Source: DATHWB01 sp035460965
GTDB lineage: Bacteria > Actinomycetota > Acidimicrobiia > Spongiisociales > ZC4RG35
Direction of reading: 5' to 3'
Assembly (NCBI GenBank): GCA_035460965.1
Contig: DATHWB010000082.1
Span: forward strand, 1 to 12,059
Length of the DNA: 12,059 nucleotides
Below, piece by piece: positions 5,936 through 12,010 of this stretch. The notes beneath the pieces are model-generated. The model did no database searches. It saw nothing but the letters and a program-made list of their open reading frames with translations, and had not been told where the DNA came from. Position numbers and translations under genes: made by a program. How positions within the stretch are numbered: the first letter of the stretch is position 1; each line of letters begins with the position of its first letter.

Positions 5936-6510
5936 ACGACGACCAGCTACGAAAGCGGCTGGCAGCGTCCAACCCGTCCCCTCCTTCGGAACCGGTGGAC
6001 CCGATCACGAGCGGTCGGGCACGAGCACTGATGGAGGACATCATGTCAACCCAGACGATGGAAAGGCGAGTGGAGCCCCGGCGGGTCCGTCTCGTCGGAG
6101 CAGTGGCCGCCCTGCTGGCCGTCACGATCGGAGCAGCGTCCATGTTGGGCCTCGGCTCTGACAAGGAGCCCTTGATCCTGACGGCCAACGGCAGCGACGC
6201 GATGGCGATGTGCCTGCCCTTCGACATCGAGACGCTGCGCGGGATGAGCCCCGCCTTCGGCGGCACGGTCGTCGAATTGACCGACTCGGTCGCGACCCTC
6301 GAGGTCGACCGCTGGTTCGTCGGCGGCGACGCCGAGGTGGTCGAGATCCAGTACACGCCCGGATTCGAGGCCCTCATCGGCACACCGACCCTCGAGGTCG
6401 GACAGCGCTACCTCATCACCGCCACCGACGGCGTGGTGAACGGCTGCGGCTACAGCGGGGTCGCCACCCCGGACTACGAGGCGTCGTTCGTCGAGGCCTT
6501 CGGCGCCTGA
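5932..6510 (+). CDS. Single-pass membrane protein coupled to ECF sigma (putative anti-sigma or sigma-regulon protein)
   Basis: The 192-residue protein has a cytoplasmic N-terminus of about 50 residues (DDQLRKRLAASNP, later RARALMEDIM). One transmembrane helix follows at about 53-75 (RLVGAVAALLAVTIGAAS), then an extracytoplasmic domain of about 115 residues. That domain has two cysteines, C94 and C172, near its ends, with segments GTVVELTDSVATLEVDRWFVG, then LEVGQRYLITATDG and NGCGYSG. This pattern recalls netrin/TIMP-like OB-fold domains, in which a terminal disulfide is common, but that is inference. No zinc anti-sigma motif (HxxxCxxC) is present. The position right after an ECF gene, with overlapping codons, suggests an anti-sigma factor or a stress sensor; the evidence is context rather than a recognised anti-sigma domain. 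The two-gene unit ends at a strong hairpin. Confidence 0.75.
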   Translation: MNDDQLRKRLAASNPSPPSEPVDPITSGRARALMEDIMSTQTMERRVEPRRVRLVGAVAALLAVTIGAASMLGLGSDKEPLILTANGSDAMAMCLPFDIETLRGMSPAFGGTVVELTDSVATLEVDRWFVGGDAEVVEIQYTPGFEALIGTPTLEVGQRYLITATDGVVNGCGYSGVATPDYEASFVEAFGA

Positions 6511-6527
6511 TCTCGCACAGGCATACG

Positions 6528-6559
6528 GTGACCCCGAGGCCCTCCGGCCTCGGGGTCAC
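6528..6559. terminator. Strong 14-bp hairpin between convergent genes (bidirectional terminator)
   Basis: GTGACCCCGAGGCC (6528-6541) pairs perfectly with 6546-6559 around a CTCC loop. It sits 17 nt after the stop of the membrane protein and 7 nt after the stop of the opposing protease gene, so it can serve both. There is no T-run on the plus strand, as is usual for high-GC Actinobacteria. Confidence 0.8.
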
Positions 6560-6566
6560 GTTCAGG

Positions 6567-8408
6567 TCAGTAGCCGGCAGTCGCCTCGTTCGAGCACGTG
6601 CTCGTGGATCCGGCCTCACACACCTGATATGTGTAGGTGCCGCTCCCCCGCACGTCGATGTTGTCCGTATGGAAGCCGTCATTGGCGGTCGTGACGACCT
6701 TCGTCCCGTTCCGGTAGATGTCGACATCACCGGTTGCTGTTGGACTCCACGAGAGATCCGCCTTCGCGAGTCCTCGCACCTTGTACGCCGAGACCTGGAG
6801 CGAGATCGACGCCTGAGCCCCGTTGTCGACGACGACGGCCACAGACGCGGTGGCGGTCGGACCAGTTGCAGTGCCGGCGAGGACAGATACGGTGCGAACG
6901 CCGTCCGCTACGGAATTCGTGTCCCACTCCGTGGACCAGCCGTCGGACGGGTCCTCATCGATGATGATCGTCACGCCGTCGACCGAGAACGCGACACTCG
7001 TGACATCATCCGACGCCTCCGCTGTGACGGCGATTGTGTTCGAGACGGTCGAGCCGTTGACGGGGCTGGTGATCGTGACCGTCGGGGCCGGGTCCACGCC
7101 GCCCGCCGCGGCCACCGCGGCGCCGATGTCGAGGCGACCGTTGGCCCACAGAGTGCCGGTCCCGGGAATCGGAACGGCGGTGGTCTCGAGCAGCTCCCTC
7201 ACTTCGAGGTTGCCACCCGCCCCCATCGCGAAGAGAAGCGCCGCCGCACCCGCCACCTGCGGAGCGGCCATGGACGTTCCCGCCAACTGGTCGTAGTGCA
7301 GGTCGTAGCACGGGCTGAGCAGCCCCCGAGCCCGGCACGACGTCAGGAAGACGTTGTAGGTGGGCATCGTCGAGTAGATGCCCTCCGGGTCGTCGTACCT
7401 GTCCATGTCGCCGCCGGGGGCGGCCAGATCGACCCAAGACGCTCCGTGATTCGAGTACGAAGCCTTGCCGTCGGCCCAGTCGGTGGCGGCGATGGCCATG
7501 ACCGTCGGGTGCGCCGCCGGGTAATTCTGGGTGGCGACATTCGAGTTGCCGGCGGAGGCGACCAGCAGGACTCCGGCTGCGTGCGCTGCGTCGAAGGCAG
7601 CGATCTCGACGCTGCTGCTCTCGGGGCCGCCGAAGCTCATGTTGATCACCTTCGCGCCGTGTCCGACCGCCCAGGTGATGCCATCGGCGATGGCGGACGA
7701 CGGACAACTCCCGTTGTCGTCGCACACCTTGACGGGCATGATCCGGATGGCCGGGTGGAAACCGATCCCTGCTGTGCCGAGCCCGTTGTTCGTCTCGGCA
7801 GCAGCGATGCCCGCCACATGGGTTCCGTGACCGTACCCATCGACCGGAGCACCGACTCCGTCGATGGCGTCGTATCCACCAACCAGTTTGTCGTCGAGAT
7901 CCGGGTGGGCAGCGTCGATACCCGTGTCGAGAATCGCCACCACGGTCTGCATGAGGCTCGCTCCCGCGAGCGCGTTGTACGCCGACATGAAACCTGTGTC
8001 GGCTCCGGACGTGGCCCGATCTGAGCCATCGGAGAGTGAACCGTCGTTGTGCAGGTCCCACTTGAGGTGGAAATCCGAGTCGTTCGGACTGGTTCCATGG
8101 GTATGCAGTCGACGAACCCAGTTGGGCTCCGCGAAGAGCACGCCTGGCAGACTCCGCGCCAGTGCTGCGGCAGCCAAAGGATTTCCGACCCGGAGCACAT
8201 GAACATCTGCCGTCAGGAGGGATCGGTCGACGCCGCCGCCCAAGGCAACGGCCACTTCCCTGGCATCCACACCGGGCTGCAGTCCGATGATCAATTCGTT
8301 CGGCAGGAATTCGCCGCCACCCTCCGGGACTCCGATGGATGCTCCGGCGGTCACGATCGTTCCGGCCATGACCACAAACACGACGAACACGCGCAGTCTG
8401 CGCATCAC
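6567..8408 (-). CDS. Secreted subtilisin-like (S8) serine protease with C-terminal Ig-like and FN3-like modules
   Basis: The 613-residue protein starts with a signal peptide (basic MMRRLR, hydrophobic to about 24). A propeptide of about 35-100 follows, with NELIIGLQPGVD and LPGVLFAEPNW, resembling fervidolysin-type or inhibitor-I9-like prodomains. The catalytic domain has Asp161 (VAILDTGID), His194 (GHGTHVAGI), oxyanion Asn288 (ASAGNSN) and Ser379 (GTSMAAPQVAG). Before the serine there is a Cys358/Cys367 segment of about 20 residues (SCRARGLLSPCYD), a likely disulfide loop. From about 440 comes an Ig-like module (PTVTITSPVNGSTVS), then from about 535 an FN3-like module with Cys597 and Cys605. 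It probably degrades extracellular protein; no anchor is visible. The start is GTG 8408 or ATG 8405 with GGAGGG upstream. It is convergent with the sigma operon. Confidence 0.93.
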   Translation of the reverse strand: MMRRLRVFVVFVVMAGTIVTAGASIGVPEGGGEFLPNELIIGLQPGVDAREVAVALGGGVDRSLLTADVHVLRVGNPLAAAALARSLPGVLFAEPNWVRRLHTHGTSPNDSDFHLKWDLHNDGSLSDGSDRATSGADTGFMSAYNALAGASLMQTVVAILDTGIDAAHPDLDDKLVGGYDAIDGVGAPVDGYGHGTHVAGIAAAETNNGLGTAGIGFHPAIRIMPVKVCDDNGSCPSSAIADGITWAVGHGAKVINMSFGGPESSSVEIAAFDAAHAAGVLLVASAGNSNVATQNYPAAHPTVMAIAATDWADGKASYSNHGASWVDLAAPGGDMDRYDDPEGIYSTMPTYNVFLTSCRARGLLSPCYDLHYDQLAGTSMAAPQVAGAAALLFAMGAGGNLEVRELLETTAVPIPGTGTLWANGRLDIGAAVAAAGGVDPAPTVTITSPVNGSTVSNTIAVTAEASDDVTSVAFSVDGVTIIIDEDPSDGWSTEWDTNSVADGVRTVSVLAGTATGPTATASVAVVVDNGAQASISLQVSAYKVRGLAKADLSWSPTATGDVDIYRNGTKVVTTANDGFHTDNIDVRGSGTYTYQVCEAGSTSTCSNEATAGY

Positions 8409-8434
8409 GAGTTCCCTCCACGATGTTCGCGCGC

Positions 8435-8440
8435 AGGTTA
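8435..8440 (-). promoter_or_regulatory. Candidate -10 box (TAACCT) for the protease gene
   Basis: On the minus strand TAACCT fits TANNNT, 26 nt before the start. Transcription would begin near 8428 and leave a short leader holding the GGAGGG site. No good -35 is seen. The protease could also be read through from the DUF302 gene, which ends 105 nt upstream. Confidence 0.3.
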
Positions 8441-8455
8441 TGACCCTGATTATTG

Positions 8456-8468
8456 CGACGCCGCGTCG
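8456..8468. repeat. 13-nt perfect inverted repeat upstream of the protease gene
   Basis: CGACGC and GCGTCG flank a single C. It lies about 15 nt upstream of the candidate -10, where the -35 would be, so it could be an operator. Such GC palindromes also occur by chance in this composition. Confidence 0.25.
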
Positions 8469-8513
8469 ACCACACTTTGACGAGCGAACGTACCCGGTGT
8501 CTCCCGGCGACTG

Positions 8514-8906
8514 CTAACCCATGGCGATCGAGTCTCGTACCTGCTCCATGCGGGTGCGTACGTCGTCGGCGACCTCGCGCACTCCCGGCGCCTTGACGAG
8601 TTCGAGGACGGCCTCCGGGTCCATGAAGTCGACGACCACGCCCTCCCCGTTCGATCGTACGACGACGTTGCACGGCAGGAGAGTGCCGATTCCGGGGTCC
8701 GACATGACCGCCTTGAGCGCGAAGGGAGGGTTGCAGGCACCCAGGATCAGATACGGCTTCATCTCGTGACCGAGCTTCTCCTTGAGAGTCGCAGCCATGT
8801 CGATCTCCGAGACGATCCCGAATCCCTCGGCCGCCAGGGCTGCCTTGGTGCGCTCGACGACCCGATCGAAGTCGTCCTGAACCGTGATACTGAAGTGATA
8901 CGACAT
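8514..8906 (-). CDS. DUF302 domain-containing protein
   Basis: The 130-residue protein matches the small DUF302 fold along its whole length. It opens with a short beta segment MSYHFSITVQDDFDRVVERTKAAL in two parts, then FGIVSEIDMAATLKEKLG, YLILGACNPPFA at 52-63 with C58, GTLLPCNVVV at 74-83 with C79, and VVVDFMDPEAVLEL near 90-103. The GACNP and LPCNV cysteine motifs are the family hallmark. The function is unknown; links to redox or metal handling have been suggested because of the cysteines. There is no signal peptide, so it is likely cytoplasmic. It ends in TAG, showing that UAG is a normal stop in this genome. It is divergent from the DinB-fold gene; the protease gene follows 105 nt later on the same strand, possibly but not clearly co-transcribed. 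Confidence 0.88.
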   Translation of the reverse strand: MSYHFSITVQDDFDRVVERTKAALAAEGFGIVSEIDMAATLKEKLGHEMKPYLILGACNPPFALKAVMSDPGIGTLLPCNVVVRSNGEGVVVDFMDPEAVLELVKAPGVREVADDVRTRMEQVRDSIAMG

Positions 8907-8991
8907 GTGGCCCAGTGTGACCGTGGCGACCGCGACTCCACAAGTGTCCGAAGGTCCCTACATCGCGGTAGCTGGGTGTCCTCGAGGTCCT

Positions 8992-8997
8992 TAACGT
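8992..8997 (+). promoter_or_regulatory. Candidate -10 box (TAACGT) for the DinB-fold gene
   Basis: TAACGT fits TANNNT and lies 20 nt before the GTG at 9018. Transcription would start near 9004, just ahead of the GGAG/AGGAG ribosome binding site (9005-9013). There is no clear -35. Confidence 0.3.
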
Positions 8998-9017
8998 GCA
9001 GGGTGGAGAGGAGACAC

Positions 9018-9596
9018 GTGGACATCAGGACGGATCGCGTCGGCCTTCTCGTCGAACAACTGCGGGAGTCGCTCGACTTCTCCCGGGCTCGCATGGTCGG
9101 CCTCGGGGACGCCGAGTACTTGTGGGAACCGGTGGCGAACATGTGGTCGCTGCGTTCCCGGGCGATGGCTGCCACCCCACACGCGTTCGGTCCGGGTGCA
9201 TGGCTGCTCGACTACGAACGCATCGACCCCTTTCTGCCGGGACCGCCGACGACCATCGCCTGGAGGCTCAACCATCTGCTGTCGGGGTTCGCCGGTCGAT
9301 TCGAGTGGACGTTCGGGTCACGCACGATCCCACCAGCCGACATCGTCGACTTCTCCCCGGACGCCACCGTGACCCTCGACCGACTGTGGGACGTCGTCAC
9401 ACGCTGGCTAGATGAGGTCGAAGGCCTCACCGCCGATCGATTCGACCAGGTGGGCTTCGGCCAATACCCGCTGGGTCTCGATCCCGATCTCCCGTTCATC
9501 GGCATCGTGCGTTGGGTCAACCGGGAGTTCATCCACCACATGGCGGAGGTGGCATTGCTCAGAGATCTGCATGCCGCCGAGCGACCGCCGTCGTGA
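9018..9596 (+). CDS. DinB-fold family protein
   Basis: From GTG 9018 the protein has 192 residues, beginning MDIRTDRVGLLVEQLRESL. The frame is open further upstream, but that part overlaps the divergent DUF302 gene; the GGAGAGGAG at 9005-9013 sets this start. It looks like the four-helix DinB/YfiT metal-binding fold. Helix 1 ends with LGDAEYLWEPV; next comes TTIAWRLNHLLSGFAGRFEWTF in two parts with H86; a late helix reads REFIHHMAEVALLRDL with H173 and H174. These histidines are the likely metal ligands. Actinobacterial relatives include thiol- (mycothiol-)dependent enzymes and uncharacterised proteins; the substrate is unknown. No membrane segment or signal peptide is present. The lipoprotein gene follows 64 nt downstream with its own -10-like box. 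Confidence 0.82.
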   Translation: MDIRTDRVGLLVEQLRESLDFSRARMVGLGDAEYLWEPVANMWSLRSRAMAATPHAFGPGAWLLDYERIDPFLPGPPTTIAWRLNHLLSGFAGRFEWTFGSRTIPPADIVDFSPDATVTLDRLWDVVTRWLDEVEGLTADRFDQVGFGQYPLGLDPDLPFIGIVRWVNREFIHHMAEVALLRDLHAAERPPS

Positions 9597-9601
9597 CATC
9601 G

Positions 9602-9641
9602 ACCGATATGGGTGACGGGTACCGATAAGGTCGTTCGGTCG
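9602..9641. repeat. Direct repeat ACCGATA x2 plus inverted partner upstream of lipoprotein gene
   Basis: ACCGATA occurs at 9602-9608 and 9621-9627, starts 19 nt apart. TCGGT at 9635-9639 is the inverse of ACCGA, and CGACCGA (9600-9606) pairs with TCGGTCG (9635-9641). The cluster fills the gap after the DinB-fold gene and ends 6 nt before the candidate -10 of the lipoprotein gene, a place suited to an activator or repressor site. Confidence 0.4.
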
Positions 9642-9647
9642 CTCCCA

Positions 9648-9653
9648 TACGCT
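9648..9653 (+). promoter_or_regulatory. Candidate -10 box (TACGCT) for leaderless lipoprotein gene
   Basis: TACGCT fits TANNNT and ends 7 nt before the ATG at 9661, so the transcript would be leaderless. The intervening GAAGGAC is too close to the ATG to act as a normal SD. Confidence 0.45.
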
Positions 9654-9660
9654 GAAGGAC

Positions 9661-9936
9661 ATGAATGCACCCCACCGCGGGCGCCGTGCCGGACTCGCAC
9701 TGCTGCTCGCTGCCGCGCTCGCTCTGACCGGCTGTCAGAACGCGCCTCGAGATGTCTCCGCCGACTTCGACGACTGCCTGACCCGTCACGGAGTCGTGAC
9801 ACAGGACGTCGAAGCCACGCTCGGATCGGACGGAACCATCGAGACCCTGTCCGTGGTGATCGTCAGTGAGGGCGACGTGGCCTACGAGCCGGCCCTGCGG
9901 CTGGCATGCACCGCCGAGGTCGAAGAGAACTCCTGA
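9661..9936 (+). CDS. Small secreted lipoprotein of unknown function
   Basis: The 91-residue protein has a lipoprotein signal peptide: basic N-region HRGRR, hydrophobic core LALLLAAALA, and lipobox LTGC with Cys25 as the lipidation site. The mature part is about 66 residues and acidic. It holds two further cysteines, C39 (FDDCLTRHG) and C83 (LACTAEVEE), which could form one disulfide. A central segment reads VEATLGSDGTIETLSVVIV. No recognised domain is seen; small actinobacterial lipoproteins with a CL-x-x-HG motif near the N-terminus are common and uncharacterised. It should be anchored on the outer face of the cytoplasmic membrane. Its stop is 3 nt from the stop of the convergent RidA gene. 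Confidence 0.8.
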   Translation: MNAPHRGRRAGLALLLAAALALTGCQNAPRDVSADFDDCLTRHGVVTQDVEATLGSDGTIETLSVVIVSEGDVAYEPALRLACTAEVEENS

Positions 9937-9939
9937 GAT

Positions 9940-10293
9940 TCAGTCGACCGCGGCGGTCACCATGATCTCGACCTTCCAGTGGTCTGCCGCCAACGCCGAC
10001 TGCACGGTCGCCCGGGCGGGAGCGGAACCCTCGGGAACCCACGCCGCCCACGCCTCGTTCATCGGGCCGAAGCCGGTCGCGATGTCTGGCAGCCAGATGT
10101 TGGCGGAGAGCAGCTTCGACTTGTCCGTTCCGGCCAGCGCCAGCAGCCGGTCGATCTTCTCGAGCGTCTGTTCGGTCTGAGTCTTGACGTCGGCATCGGG
10201 ATCGGACCCGACCTGTCCGGCGAGGTGTGCCACCCCATTGTGGACGACGACCTGACTCATCCTGGGTCCGGTCTCGTGACGCTCGATCGACAT
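9940..10293 (-). CDS. RidA (YjgF/YER057c/UK114) family protein
   Basis: From ATG 10293 the protein has 117 residues, the usual RidA length. It shows the family core: GVAHLAGQVGSD at 20-31, TEQTLEKIDRLLALAGTDKS in the middle, and APARATVQSALAADHWKVEI at 91-110. The conserved Arg94 that binds the substrate carboxylate in enamine/imine deaminases is present, as is E109 near the end. Canonical RidA hydrolyses reactive 2-aminoacrylate-type enamines; paralogues act in diverse catabolic pathways. An upstream in-frame extension exists, but AAGGAG 5 nt before this ATG and the family N-terminus (GPRMSQVVVHNG) fix the start. It follows the MatB-like ligase gene by 56 nt on the same strand, so the two are probably one operon. 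Confidence 0.9.
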   Translation of the reverse strand: MSIERHETGPRMSQVVVHNGVAHLAGQVGSDPDADVKTQTEQTLEKIDRLLALAGTDKSKLLSANIWLPDIATGFGPMNEAWAAWVPEGSAPARATVQSALAADHWKVEIMVTAAVD

Positions 10294-10349
10294 GCAATCT
10301 CCTTCTCGGCGGAGTCGCATTCTGGTCTGCCGTGCTCGGCCGCCCGAAT

Positions 10350-11837
10350 CTACGAGCCGAACATGTCCCCGAACCGTTGGCGAAGCTCGCCCTTCTGAAC
10401 CTTTCCCATCGTGTTGCGGGGAAGCGTCGCCACGGACACCACCGCCTTCGGGACCTTGAAGTGAGCCAGCCTCTCGCGGCAGGCGGCGATGACGCTCTGC
10501 CCGTCGACCTCGGGCCCTTCTCCCACCGCACACACCGCCACCACGGCTTCACCGAAGTCAGGGTGCGCGACGCCGATGACGGCGGACTCGACGACTCCTG
10601 GCAGCGGGTCGATGACGTCCTCGACCTCCTTCGGATACACGTTGAGGCCCCCGCTGATGACCAGGTCCTTCTCCCGACCGACGATCGTGACGTACCCGTC
10701 CTCCGCCCGCGTGACGACGTCGCCGGTGATGAACCAGCCGTCGTCGGTGAACGATTCCCGCGTGGCTTCTGCCAACCGCCAGTAGCCCGCCAGGACGTTC
10801 GGCCCGCGGACCTCGAGCACCCCGGGCACGCCGGGACCGACGAGTTCCCCGTTGTCTCCCCGAACCCTCACCTCGACCTGGGGCAACGGGACGCCCACGG
10901 TGCCGGGACGACGGTCCCCGTCCAGCGGGTTGCTGCACGCCATCTGGATCTCGGTCATGCCGTAGCGCTCCACGATCCGGTGGCCCGTGCGATCGGCCCA
11001 GTCCAGCCAGGTGCGTTCGAGCAGCGGGGCGGACCCGGAGGTGAACAGCCGCATGTGGGCCGTCAGTTCTGCATCGACGCGTTCGTCGGCGAGCAACCTC
11101 ACGTACATGGTGGGAACTCCCATCATGACGGTGGCCCTGGGCAGATGTTCGACGACGGTGTCGGTGGCGAAGCGCCCCGCCAGCAGGATCGTCCCGCCGG
11201 TGAGCAGGAACGGATGGGTGGCGACGAACAGCCCATGGACGTGATACAACGGAAGGGCGTGGAGGATCGTGTCGTCGCCTGTGATCCCCCATGCTTGGCG
11301 CAGCCCGTCAGCACAGGCCACGAGGTTGCCATCGGTGATCATGGCGCCTTTGGATCTGCCGGTCGTGCCGGAGGTGTACAGGAGGACGGCGACGGCATCG
11401 GCGCTCATTTCCACCGGGGCCACGGTCCGGGTGTCGTCCGACCGCCACAGCGACCCCAGCACGTGGATCGACGTGCCGCCGGGTACCGCGGCGCGGAGTG
11501 CGTCGTCGGGGTCGGCGTCGACCAGGAACACCACTGGCTCGGCATCCGCCAGGAAGAAGGCGACCTCCGACGGCGTGTACGCCGGATTCAACGGATTGAG
11601 GATCACCCCCGCGCGCAGTGCACCGAGGTGAAGGAGGAAGGCCTCCGGGGACGACCCGACCTGAGCGGTCACCCGGTCGCCGTCACCGGCTCCCAGTTGC
11701 CGAAGCGCACCTGCCACCCGATCGATCTCACCGGCGAGATCGGCGTACGTCCACCTTCGACCGTCCGCCAGCGATTCGAGAGCCAGGCGGTCGGGCACGC
11801 GGGCAGCGGTATCCAAGATGCGAGAGATCAGCGACAT
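10350..11837 (-). CDS. Malonyl-CoA synthetase (MatB)-like acyl-CoA ligase, ANL superfamily
   Basis: From ATG 11837 the protein has 495 residues, the length of MatB-type enzymes. The ANL motifs are complete: P-loop YTSGTTGRSKG at 154-164, HALPLYHVHGLFVATHP at 192-208, MGVPTMYVRLL at 239-249, RYGMTE at 291-296, SNPLDGDRRPGTVG at 302-315, TGD at 371-373, GREKDLVISGG at 387-397, and the catalytic Lys479 in NTMGKVQK. The HGLFVATH, TMYVRLL, MRLFTSGSAPLL and SNP-DGDR segments match MatB malonyl-CoA synthetases better than long-chain ligases. It likely activates malonate or methylmalonate with ATP and CoA; other short acids are possible. The TTG 9 nt upstream falls in a -10-like TACCCT, so ATG is preferred. 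It ends in TAG. RidA follows in a probable operon. Confidence 0.88.
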   Translation of the reverse strand: MSLISRILDTAARVPDRLALESLADGRRWTYADLAGEIDRVAGALRQLGAGDGDRVTAQVGSSPEAFLLHLGALRAGVILNPLNPAYTPSEVAFFLADAEPVVFLVDADPDDALRAAVPGGTSIHVLGSLWRSDDTRTVAPVEMSADAVAVLLYTSGTTGRSKGAMITDGNLVACADGLRQAWGITGDDTILHALPLYHVHGLFVATHPFLLTGGTILLAGRFATDTVVEHLPRATVMMGVPTMYVRLLADERVDAELTAHMRLFTSGSAPLLERTWLDWADRTGHRIVERYGMTEIQMACSNPLDGDRRPGTVGVPLPQVEVRVRGDNGELVGPGVPGVLEVRGPNVLAGYWRLAEATRESFTDDGWFITGDVVTRAEDGYVTIVGREKDLVISGGLNVYPKEVEDVIDPLPGVVESAVIGVAHPDFGEAVVAVCAVGEGPEVDGQSVIAACRERLAHFKVPKAVVSVATLPRNTMGKVQKGELRQRFGDMFGS

Positions 11838-11845
11838 GGGCTGCA

Positions 11846-11851
11846 AGGGTA
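11846..11851 (-). promoter_or_regulatory. Candidate -10 box (TACCCT) for leaderless MatB-like ligase gene
   Basis: On the minus strand TACCCT fits TANNNT and ends 8 nt before the ATG at 11837. No SD is present. It overlaps the alternative TTG start, which is therefore unlikely to be used. Confidence 0.45.
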
Positions 11852-11882
11852 GGAGGCGCCCAGGTCGCCGATCTCACCAACA

Positions 11883-11896
11883 CGATCGATCGATCG
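11883..11896. repeat. CGAT tandem repeat forming a 14-nt palindrome
   Basis: CGATCGATCGATCG lies in the divergent gap between the ligase gene and the gene starting at about 12007. It is a tandem CGAT repeat and self-complementary. It may be a regulator site or simple-sequence drift; nothing else links it to a function. Confidence 0.35.
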
Positions 11897-11947
11897 AGCG
11901 GGCCGGGAGTCGGGTATGAACGAGTCCCTGGCGGGGTAACAGGGGCC

Positions 11948-12010
11948 ATGCAATTCGCTCTCTCCTCCCAGCACGCCCTGGTGTGCAGCCGGGGCAGGTC
12001 GACCGAATGA
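11948..12010 (+). CDS. Possible 20-codon upstream ORF overlapping the next start (ATGA)
   Basis: An ATG at 11948 opens a 20-codon frame, MQFALSSQHALVCSRG and four more residues, ending at a TGA that overlaps the ATG of the next gene (ATGA, 12007-12010). Third positions are mostly G or C, as in real genes here. TAACAG at 11937-11942 is only a poor -10 match. It could be a leader peptide coupled to the following gene, or a chance ORF. No protein similarity is recognised. Confidence 0.2.
   Translation: MQFALSSQHALVCSRGRSTE

Noticed and set aside
6210..8024. 604-codon plus-strand open frame
   Set aside because: It runs antisense to the protease gene and crosses the strong terminator hairpin; no domain is recognisable.
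7006..8943. 645-codon minus-strand open frame
   Set aside because: It is out of frame with the protease and DUF302 genes on the same strand and is Arg/Gly-rich without motifs.
8766..9017. N-terminal extension of the DinB-fold protein
   Set aside because: It overlaps the divergent DUF302 gene and has no DinB similarity; GTG 9018 has a ribosome binding site.
10294..10533. N-terminal extension of the RidA protein
   Set aside because: It overlaps the end of the MatB-like ligase gene, is Arg/Gly-rich, and ATG 10293 has AAGGAG at 5 nt.
10227..11852. 541-codon plus-strand open frame
   Set aside because: It is antisense to the MatB-like ligase and RidA genes, which have clear motifs; its composition (His, Asp, Val, Gly rich) is typical of antisense shadows.
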